DNA of 11,471 nucleotides from Dehalococcoidales bacterium (GTDB lineage Bacteria > Chloroflexota > Dehalococcoidia > Dehalococcoidales > UBA3254): positions 1-11,471 of the forward strand of contig JAQULX010000052.1 of assembly GCA_028718465.1 (NCBI GenBank), read 5' to 3'. A program made the translations under genes and the position numbers. Positions 6,625 through 11,471 of this stretch are shown here, in pieces. The notes under the pieces were generated by a model. The model was given only the letters and a program-made list of their open reading frames with translations, was not told the origin of the DNA and did no database searches. The first letter of the stretch is position 1; the number at the start of each line of letters is the position of its first letter.

Positions 6625-6648
6625 CCAATTATGACACCTTTATTGTCG
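6612..6648 (-). promoter_or_regulatory. Promoter of the dehydrogenase operon with shared GACA-N7-TGTC motif
   Basis: On the minus strand the motif GACAATAAAGGTGTC (6647-6633) is followed by 15 nt and then a perfect TATAAT (6617-6612), with transcription expected near 6605. The hexamer at a 17-bp spacing is AAGGTG, far from TTGACA, so the promoter probably needs an activator that contacts the motif. The same motif and spacing occur before the molybdenum-enzyme gene at 10434-10469. Confidence 0.65.
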
Positions 6649-6794
6649 TGTTATCAGGGTTGTCTTAATAAAAATAAACTATGTCACATCTACGGTTGGT
6701 AGCAAAAATCCATAATATGAATAAATAAATTCATAATTTGTAGGTTCATAAAGAATATTACTACAGTTTATAATTACTGTCAATACATTTTCAG

Positions 6795-6823
6795 GTGTGA
6801 ATCGAATAAGAAAAAGCTATAAT
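6795..6823 (+). promoter_or_regulatory. Probable promoter of the CoA-transferase 2 operon
   Basis: A perfect TATAAT at 6818-6823 lies 68 nt before the start codon. With a 17-bp spacer, the -35 hexamer GTGTGA (6795-6800) matches TTGACA at only three positions. The weak -35 suggests help from an activator, possibly bound at the dyads just upstream (6716-6735, 6763-6780). Confidence 0.5.
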
Positions 6824-6890
6824 GGAGATACTTGAAAACACTTATGAAAAAATGAAATAGTACCCTTAGCATTATTTAAAGGAGATATAT

Positions 6891-8084
6891 ATGGCAGGTG
6901 CTTTAGAAGGAATTAGAATTTTAGATTTCACTCATGCTTTGGGAGGGCCGTTTTGTACATTACTGTTGAGAGATCTGGGAGCTGAGGTAATAAAGATTGA
7001 GAAGCCTGGAACCGGAGATATAGCAAGGGGCAGAGCTCCCCAGACCAAAGCTAATGAAAGTGGTACTTTTATTATGCTGAACCGGGGAAAAAAGTGTATT
7101 ACCTTAAACCTGAAATCTCAGAAGGGCCTGAGCATCTGTAAAGAACTGGTAAAAAAGGTAGATGTGGTAGTCGAAAATTTCAGTACCGGAACTATGGAAA
7201 AGCTGGGATTGAGCAGTCAGGAACTATGCAGGTTAAATCCCGGTCTGGTATATGCTTCTTTATCCTCCTTCGGACATACCGGCCCCAATAGAAATGAAGC
7301 CGGCTATGATCCTATCGCTCAAGCTATGGGCGGATTGGTTACGCTGACAGGTTATGCCAATACTCCTCCGGTAAAAGCAGGGCCTCCTATCGCAGATCTG
7401 GGGACAGGCGTATTTGTCGCGCTGGCTATAGTATCAGCTTTGCGCCATAAAGCAAATACAGGTGAAGGGCAAGTTATTGATATTTCAATGCAGGATGCTA
7501 TCTGGCTTTTTACGGCTATCGAGTTTGCTGCAAATTACTTTATTGAGGGAATCGTGCCTCAGAGATACGGAAATGCTGTACCACACACTACCCCATCTGA
7601 TCTTTACGCAGCCAAAGACGGCTATGTTTTTATTGCCACTCTGGAAGTGGCGCAAGTAAAAAATCTTTTCAGGGTGATTGGCAGGGAAGACCTGATCAAT
7701 AGTCCGTTATGCTCAGAACAAAAGGAACGCATTAAATACAGGGAGCAGATTGATTCTTTGATAGAGGAGTGGACCAAATCGAAAACCACGGAGGAGATAA
7801 TAGGAGCCTTAAAAATGGCGGATGTACCCTGTACCCTGGTCCCAACCTATGACAAGGTATGTAATGATCCTCAGTTGTTAAGTAGAGAGATGATTATTGA
7901 AGTGGATCAGCCTCTTTCGGGTAAAGTAAAAACTCCCGGCTCATTATTCAAGCTTTCCAAAACGCCGGGAAATGTTAATTTCCCGGCTCCCCAGTTGGGC
8001 GAAAATAACGTTGAGGTCTATTCAGCCATGCTGGGGTACAACGAACAAGAATTAACCAGGCTTAAACACGAAGGGATAATATAA
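6891..8084 (+). CDS. Family III (CaiB/BaiF) CoA-transferase, copy 2
   Basis: CoA-transferase of 397 residues, paralogous to the minus-strand copy at 3520-4716 along its whole length. The N-terminus LEGIRILDFTHALGGPFCTLLLRDLGAEVIKIE, the block LNRGKKCITLNLKS (63-76), and the catalytic Asp169 in PIADLGTG sit at identical positions. Differences cluster in likely substrate-facing segments: residues 14-20 (THALGGP versus TNVYSGP) and 151-168 (TLTGYANTPPVKAGPPIA versus SVSGPPGGAPIKCAVSIA). This suggests a related but different acid. AAAGGAG lies 6 nt before the ATG. The dehydrogenase gene follows after 25 nt, so the two form an operon. The gene is AT-rich (22 of 60 G+C at 7141-7200), in sharp contrast to copy 1, which argues for separate acquisition rather than recent tandem duplication. 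Whether the two copies form a hetero-oligomer is unknown. Confidence 0.92.
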   Translation: MAGALEGIRILDFTHALGGPFCTLLLRDLGAEVIKIEKPGTGDIARGRAPQTKANESGTFIMLNRGKKCITLNLKSQKGLSICKELVKKVDVVVENFSTGTMEKLGLSSQELCRLNPGLVYASLSSFGHTGPNRNEAGYDPIAQAMGGLVTLTGYANTPPVKAGPPIADLGTGVFVALAIVSALRHKANTGEGQVIDISMQDAIWLFTAIEFAANYFIEGIVPQRYGNAVPHTTPSDLYAAKDGYVFIATLEVAQVKNLFRVIGREDLINSPLCSEQKERIKYREQIDSLIEEWTKSKTTEEIIGALKMADVPCTLVPTYDKVCNDPQLLSREMIIEVDQPLSGKVKTPGSLFKLSKTPGNVNFPAPQLGENNVEVYSAMLGYNEQELTRLKHEGII

Positions 8085-8109
8085 TCAACCCGCAGGAGGT
8101 TCACCGGAC

Positions 8110-8958
8110 ATGAAAAACATCAAGGTTGGCTTTATTGGTCTGGGTGAGATGGGCAAGCCGATGGCCAGGAATTTAATTAAGAATGGTTATAATTTGACCG
8201 TATGCGGACACATCAGAAAAGAACCAATCGAGGAGATGAAGTCTCTCGGCGCCATTGTTGCTGGTTCTCCTGAAGAGCTGGCTGAAGCTAATGATGTCGT
8301 TGTAGTTATGGTTAGAGATATTCCTCAAACAGAGGAAGTAGTGATGGGAGATGGTTTCTGGAAAGGGAAAGGTATTTGGCAGGGAGCGAAGGAAGGTGCC
8401 ACAATTGTTCTCTGCAGCACTTTAAACCCCGGTTATTGCAGAAAGCTTGCTGAAGAGGGTAAGAAAAAAGGGGTTCTTGTGCTGGACAGCCCTGTCAGCG
8501 GAGGTTTTCCACAGGCAGATGCAGGTACTTTAACTTTCATGGTGGGCGGTGATAAAGACGCCTTTGATCGGTGCCGTCCCATATTTGAGGCTATGGGGAA
8601 GATCATTTATTACCTTGGCGGCTCGGGAACAGGACAGGCTATGAAACTGGTGAATAACTATATGATGGTTGTGACCGCTTATGGCACTTCAGAAGCTATT
8701 ATAATGGGGCTTAAGGCTGGCCTGGGGCTGGAACAGATGCTGGAGATTATCAAAGTCAGTTCGGGAAATAGCGCTGTTATCGGACGCTGGAATATCCTGG
8801 CGGAGCATCAGCGGGTATATAGAGTAAAGGCAGGAGAGAAATCGATTTTTAATAAAGATGTTATGCTGGCAGTTGAATTTGCCGACGAGATGGGCGTTAA
8901 ATCTGATTTCGGGAAACTGGTATTGCAGTCGGACGAGTCCATTCTATTTCCAACATAG
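8110..8958 (+). CDS. 3-Hydroxyisobutyrate dehydrogenase-family NAD(P) oxidoreductase
   Basis: Beta-hydroxyacid dehydrogenase family, 282 residues, catalysing NAD(P)-linked interconversion of a beta-hydroxy acid and its semialdehyde or keto form. The Rossmann motif is GFIGLGEMG (7-15), the substrate-binding motif DSPVSGG (126-132), the catalytic Lys179 in GQAMKLVNN with Asn182/183, and the C-terminal NKD (248-250). The segment after beta-2 reads VCGHIRKE, lacking the Asp that favours NAD, so NADP use is possible. AGGAGG lies 10 nt before the ATG; the CoA-transferase 2 gene ends 25 nt upstream, so the two are probably co-transcribed. Family members include 3-hydroxyisobutyrate dehydrogenase, tartronate semialdehyde reductase and 4-hydroxybutyrate/glyoxylate reductases, and the sequence alone does not choose between them. 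Pairing with a CoA-transferase suggests the hydroxy acid is made or consumed as a CoA ester. Confidence 0.88.
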   Translation: MKNIKVGFIGLGEMGKPMARNLIKNGYNLTVCGHIRKEPIEEMKSLGAIVAGSPEELAEANDVVVVMVRDIPQTEEVVMGDGFWKGKGIWQGAKEGATIVLCSTLNPGYCRKLAEEGKKKGVLVLDSPVSGGFPQADAGTLTFMVGGDKDAFDRCRPIFEAMGKIIYYLGGSGTGQAMKLVNNYMMVVTAYGTSEAIIMGLKAGLGLEQMLEIIKVSSGNSAVIGRWNILAEHQRVYRVKAGEKSIFNKDVMLAVEFADEMGVKSDFGKLVLQSDESILFPT

Positions 8959-9067
8959 TCTGTTCATTAGTGGAGGCCCAGGACAAATATCCGTCTCAGG
9001 GGCTTTTATACTGTACTGATAGAGGCCGCCGGTATTGCTGCCGGGATTTCAGGAACATTTCTCAACA

Positions 9068-9085
9068 AGAGGCTTTGTAGCCTCT
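9068..9085 (+). terminator. Possible terminator of the CoA-transferase 2 operon
   Basis: AGAGGCT at 9068-9074 pairs with AGCCTCT at 9079-9085 across a TTGT loop, about 110 nt after the dehydrogenase stop. It is followed by GTGAATTATTTT, which is T-rich but not a clean T-run, so strength is uncertain. Confidence 0.45.
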
Positions 9086-9124
9086 GTGAATTATTTTGGA
9101 TGGTTATTGCACCGTTTTTAGTTA

Positions 9125-9166
9125 TTACTCCCGGAATAAAAGCCACGGCTTTTATTCCGGGAGTAA
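9125..9166. terminator. 20-bp perfect hairpin between convergent genes
   Basis: The arms at 9125-9144 and 9147-9166 are perfect inverted repeats separated by only 2 nt, so in practice the stem has 19 bp and a 4-nt loop. The inner part reads AAAAGCC-AC-GGCTTTT. It lies 166 nt after the plus-strand dehydrogenase stop and about 100 nt beyond the minus-strand QorB-like stop, suiting a bidirectional terminator, although no external T-tract is present. Confidence 0.6.
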
Positions 9167-9265
9167 ATATGGCCTGGTTACATCCGCCGGTATTACCGGA
9201 GCCCAATATTTACGCTCACTATTCGTTGAAAATTATGAAAATGAGATATTCGGGTAATAGGATAA

Positions 9266-10132
9266 CTAAATATTCAGTACCCGCTTGACAGTATCCTTTA
9301 GGGGGGTTTCTTGCCCGATAAGCATATGCAGGTCACCTGACCTCTTTGCCCACTCGCCTGCTGCGACCTGTTTAAAAATAGTAGCTCTCCCGGCAGCCAT
9401 TGTTTCATTGAAACCTGATTTGATTAAATAGTCTTTTACTTCTTCAAATGATCCCGGTTTATGGACAATTTTTTTATTGGTCAGGTCTGAAAGAATTTGG
9501 GCCAGGTCATCGAACGTCCATGGCTGGTTAGAGACAAGATTGTAGGTCTTGTTCTCATGCCCGGTCTGTGTAAGGACAGTGGCATGAGCTAAAGCGAAAT
9601 CAGTACGGGCAACCGAGTTAATCTTGCCATTGTCTGTATTGGTTATAATAGTGCCTGATTCAATAGATTTGGCCAGGTCCGGGCGGATAAAAACCTCGGT
9701 GTAGAGCGTATCCCTCAGAAATGTATATTTTAATCTACTGGCGCGGATAGCCTGCTCCGTTGCCATGTGCAGCAGTGCCGGACCGAATTCGGCGTCCTCG
9801 GGGAAAGCCGTACCGGTATAGCAAATATGCTCAACGCCGGCAATTTTTGCCGCTCTGATTGCGTTAGCGTGTTGCACCATGCGCAAGGTTTCATCAAAAG
9901 CGTCCGGACTGGAGATCAGAAGCAGCTTGGGTATCCCGCTGAAAGCCTTGACGAGAGAAGCTTGATCCATATAGTTGCCATAGCGTACCTCTACTCCTTG
10001 AGCGGCTAAAGGAGCGGCTTTTTCTGTATTGCGGACTACAGCTACGATTTGATTGGCGGGTAATTTATTCAGAAGATGTTTGACAACCAGACTTCCAAGT
10101 TGACCTGTAGCTCCTGTAACAGCAACTGTCAT
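9266..10132 (-). CDS. QorB/YtfG-like NmrA-family NAD(P)H:quinone oxidoreductase
   Basis: Atypical short-chain dehydrogenase of the NmrA/quinone oxidoreductase 2 type, 288 residues, close to E. coli QorB (YtfG) in length. The nucleotide loop GATGQLG is at 7-13, and Arg34 in VAVVRN at the end of beta-2 favours NADPH. Shared blocks include PANQIVAVVRN, KLLLISSPD, AAKIAGVEHICYTG and GHENKTYNLV, which match my memory of the E. coli protein. Such enzymes reduce quinones or act as redox sensors; here it could protect against or recycle quinones from phenolic substrates (inference). AAGGAGG lies 8 nt before the ATG at 10132, and a consensus TTGACA -35 lies just upstream. It is a single gene, convergent with the CoA-transferase 2 operon and divergent from the molybdenum-enzyme gene. 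AT-rich like the other flanking genes. Confidence 0.87.
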   Translation of the reverse strand: MTVAVTGATGQLGSLVVKHLLNKLPANQIVAVVRNTEKAAPLAAQGVEVRYGNYMDQASLVKAFSGIPKLLLISSPDAFDETLRMVQHANAIRAAKIAGVEHICYTGTAFPEDAEFGPALLHMATEQAIRASRLKYTFLRDTLYTEVFIRPDLAKSIESGTIITNTDNGKINSVARTDFALAHATVLTQTGHENKTYNLVSNQPWTFDDLAQILSDLTNKKIVHKPGSFEEVKDYLIKSGFNETMAAGRATIFKQVAAGEWAKRSGDLHMLIGQETPLKDTVKRVLNI

Positions 10133-10167
10133 TAATTAATCCTCCTTTTTGATCTACTTTGAACTCT

Positions 10168-10196
10168 AATCTATTACTTAATCCGCTTGTTGTCAA
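10168..10196 (-). promoter_or_regulatory. Promoter of the QorB-like gene
   Basis: On the minus strand a perfect TTGACA (10196-10191) is followed by 17 nt and TAGATT (10173-10168), which matches TATAAT at four of six positions. Transcription would begin near 10161, about 30 nt before the start codon. The good -35 contrasts with the two shared-motif promoters, suggesting sigma-70-type expression with repression, if regulated at all, from the adjacent dyad at 10205-10225. Confidence 0.65.
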
Positions 10197-10432
10197 TAAC
10201 TATCGATTAAGAGTCTTGTTTAATCAGGGTTGGCAAGCCTAAAATATCTTAGCCAGTATATGGAATGACAGCGCATCTCACCAGGGTGCCTGAGTCTGCT
10301 TCAGCAAGGTGATTCATAAAATGGTCTTCTTTTATCTCAAACGTGAAATTCCTGATTATTTCCATAATACAGGTCATGATCACATTGTAAATAATCATGT
10401 TCAAATCACTATTCAATTTATCTTTAATTATG

Positions 10433-10469
10433 TGACAATTAAGGTGTCGTAAACGAATGATATTATATT
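10433..10469 (+). promoter_or_regulatory. Promoter of the molybdenum-enzyme gene with shared GACA-N7-TGTC motif
   Basis: GACAATTAAGGTGTC at 10434-10448 is followed by 15 nt and TATATT (10464-10469), with transcription expected near 10476. The -35-position hexamer at 17-bp spacing is AAGGTG, identical to that of the dehydrogenase operon promoter. A second overlapping dyad, CTTTAATT-N7-AATTAAGG (10422-10444, 7 of 8 bp), occurs only here. Confidence 0.65.
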
Positions 10470-10534
10470 ATTATAGTGAGTGGACGTACTATTTAATTAA
10501 TATCGAACCGCAATAATTTGGGGAGGGAATATAG

Positions 10535-11471
10535 ATGTTAGAAAAACAAAAAACTGCCCTCAATAGCGCAAGTACACAGGGAAAAATCAATGTCTCGGAT
10601 AAAACCGTGATAAAGACTATGAGCTTGGGGGGAGTACTGGGAGGCGGGACACCCTGTGCTATCGATGTCAAGGACGGCAAGATAGCCAGAGTCAGACCGC
10701 TGCACTATGATTGGAAGTACCCTGAAAAAGACTTAAAATTCTGGCAATACAACGTCAGGGGCAAGGTTTTTGAACCATTCAAAAAGTCTTTGCCGGCGCC
10801 TTTCATGATGGCCTATAAGAAGCGGACCTATTCTCCCAACCGCGTCATGTACCCGTTAAAGAGGGTGGACTGGGACCCTGAAGGAGAAAGGAATCCGCAG
10901 AACCGGGGCAAAAGCAAGTATAAAAGGATCTCCTGGGATGAGGCCGCCGACATCATTGCCAACGAGATAAGGCGGATCCATAAACAATACGGGCCGATGG
11001 CCATCATGGCGCAGGGAGACGGTCATGCCGAATCCAAGGCAGTGCCTGCTCCCCACGGCTGCCAGACCTGGCTGCTGCATCAAATGGGTGAATATACCCA
11101 GCAAATCCGTAACCCGGACAGCTGGGAAGGATGGGTCTGGGGCGCCATGCATGTCTGGGGCAGCGGTATGATAGGCATGATGGCTCCTAATGACAATGTC
11201 TTGAAGGATATTACCGAAAATAGCCAGTTGGTACTTTTCTGGGGCTGTGATCCCGAGACTACCCCCTGGGGATTCAACGGGCAGGCAGCTACCGGCATCT
11301 GTTATTACTGGAGGGAGATCGGCATCAAGCAGGTCTACATCTGTCCGGACCTGAACTATGGGGCAGCCGTCCATGCCGATAAATGGATACCGGTATTACC
11401 CAATACCGATGCCGCCCTCCAGCTGGCTATCATTTATACCTGGATCACCGAAGGGACCTATGATAAGGAAT
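10535..11471 (+). CDS. Transhydroxylase-like molybdopterin oxidoreductase, large subunit, 3'-truncated
   Basis: First 312 residues of a DMSO-reductase-family molybdopterin protein that runs off the right edge. It most resembles the large subunit of pyrogallol-phloroglucinol transhydroxylase (Pelobacter acidigallici), which moves hydroxyl groups between phenolic rings without net redox change. As in that enzyme, the N-terminal CxxC Fe-S cluster motif is absent (only Cys41 early on). Shared blocks are KRISWDEAADII (130-141), NPDSWEGW (193-200) and ADKWIPVLPNTDAALQLAI (281-299). From my recollection of that enzyme, its active-site His144 and Asp174-Ser175-Trp176 align with His164 and Asp195-Ser196-Trp197 here. 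There is an N-terminal extension of about 25 residues and no twin-arginine signal, so it should be cytoplasmic. GGGAGGG lies 7 nt before the ATG. A small Fe-S subunit gene is expected downstream. The later coding part is G+C-rich (38 of 60 at 11101-11160). The exact substrate is unknown. Confidence 0.9.
   Translation, partial: MLEKQKTALNSASTQGKINVSDKTVIKTMSLGGVLGGGTPCAIDVKDGKIARVRPLHYDWKYPEKDLKFWQYNVRGKVFEPFKKSLPAPFMMAYKKRTYSPNRVMYPLKRVDWDPEGERNPQNRGKSKYKRISWDEAADIIANEIRRIHKQYGPMAIMAQGDGHAESKAVPAPHGCQTWLLHQMGEYTQQIRNPDSWEGWVWGAMHVWGSGMIGMMAPNDNVLKDITENSQLVLFWGCDPETTPWGFNGQAATGICYYWREIGIKQVYICPDLNYGAAVHADKWIPVLPNTDAALQLAIIYTWITEGTYDKE

Larger units (their letters stand above)
6568..6890. promoter_or_regulatory. 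AT-rich divergent control region of the two CoA operons
   Basis: A 323-bp non-coding stretch separates the dehydrogenase (minus) and second CoA-transferase (plus) starts. It holds the minus-strand promoter with its shared motif (6612-6648) and an 18-bp palindrome (6607-6624). A 7-bp inverted repeat, TATGAAT-N6-ATTCATA, lies at 6716-6735, and an ACAGT-N8-ACTGT dyad at 6763-6780. A consensus -10 for the plus-strand operon lies at 6818-6823. CATAA recurs at 6711, 6732 and 6747. No convincing ORF was found. The two dyads between the promoters are reasonable operator candidates, perhaps for the IclR protein. Confidence 0.7.
8959..9265. other. Convergent intergenic region, no gene seen
   Basis: This 307-bp gap lies between the convergent dehydrogenase (plus) and QorB-like (minus) genes. 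It holds three stem-forming sequences, at 9068-9085, 9125-9166 and 9187-9199 (CCGGTA-T-TACCGG). An open frame on each strand across the long hairpin is explained by the hairpin itself and lacks a ribosome binding site. I see nothing else in it. Confidence 0.6.
10133..10534. promoter_or_regulatory. Divergent control region of QorB-like and molybdenum-enzyme genes
   Basis: This 402-bp region holds a near-consensus minus-strand promoter (10168-10196) and a GATTAA-N9-TTAATC dyad at 10205-10225 just upstream of it. It also holds a TCACC/GGTGA inverted pair (10278-10282 and 10308-10312) and the plus-strand promoter with the shared motif (10433-10469). A short minus-strand open frame (10365-10249) has no ribosome binding site and is treated as doubtful. 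The molybdenum-enzyme leader from about 10476 to 10534 is AT-rich and ends in a GGGAGGG binding site. Confidence 0.65.

Noticed and set aside
9006..9288. Short ORFs on both strands across the convergent gap
   Set aside because: The similar peptides on the two strands (TPGIKA..AFIPG) arise simply from the perfect hairpin at 9125-9166; no ribosome binding site.
6652..10231. Shared 10-mer ATCAGGGTTG at 6652-6661 and 10222-10231
   Set aside because: A 10-base match between two places is expected by chance many times in 11 kb, and the two copies are at different distances from their promoters.
10218..10250. Possible sigma-54 -24/-12 promoter around TTGGCA at 10230
   Set aside because: The GC element of the -12 box is missing at the required spacing, and no enhancer-binding regulator gene is in the window.
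10856..11374. 172-codon minus-strand open frame
   Set aside because: Antisense to the transhydroxylase-like gene, whose conserved NPDSWEGW and ADKW blocks lie in the plus frame.

Overview
The window looks like chromosomal DNA from an anaerobic bacterium, most likely a Gram-positive Firmicute of the Peptococcaceae kind (inference). The grounds are strong AGGAGG-type ribosome binding sites on nearly every gene, a TTG start on one regulator, and a gene set centred on CoA-linked, oxygen-independent breakdown of ring compounds. This includes an Fe-S-motif-free molybdopterin enzyme of the pyrogallol/phloroglucinol transhydroxylase type. No rRNA, tRNA, CRISPR array, transposase or phage gene was seen.

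Layout. (1) 1-935 (+): 3' part of a type B carboxylesterase, entering from the left edge. (2) 956-1008: long perfect hairpin in a convergent gap. (3) 1122-6567 (-): a six-gene co-directional block. Read in transcription order it is a BadH-like short-chain dehydrogenase, a BadI/MenB-like crotonase-fold hydrolase, a family III CoA-transferase, a two-domain VOC (glyoxalase-fold) protein, an unrecognised 107-residue protein, and an IclR-family regulator. (4) 6568-6890: AT-rich divergent control region. (5) 6891-8958 (+): a second family III CoA-transferase, clearly paralogous to the first, and a 3-hydroxyisobutyrate-dehydrogenase-family oxidoreductase. (6) 8959-9265: convergent gap with another long perfect hairpin. 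(7) 9266-10132 (-): QorB/YtfG-like NAD(P)H oxidoreductase. (8) 10133-10534: divergent control region. (9) 10535 to the right edge (+): N-terminal 312 residues of a transhydroxylase-like molybdopterin protein.

How they may work together (inference from families). A CoA-transferase activates a carboxylic acid. The BadH-like dehydrogenase oxidises a ring hydroxyl beta to the thioester, and the BadI-like enzyme opens the beta-keto ring, as in the cyclohexanecarboxyl-CoA branch of anaerobic benzoate degradation. The molybdenum enzyme could move or add hydroxyl groups on a phenolic ring upstream of this. The real substrate is not visible from the sequence.

The most notable signal is regulatory. 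A 15-bp inverted-repeat motif, GACAATWAAGGTGTC, occurs upstream of both the dehydrogenase-led operon (minus strand, 6633-6647) and the molybdenum-enzyme gene (plus strand, 10434-10448). In both places it lies exactly 15 nt before a -10-like hexamer, and the spacer is also partly conserved. This ties two operons almost 4 kb apart into one probable regulon. Both are G+C-rich, while the IclR gene and the second CoA-transferase gene are AT-rich, so the locus looks like a mosaic.
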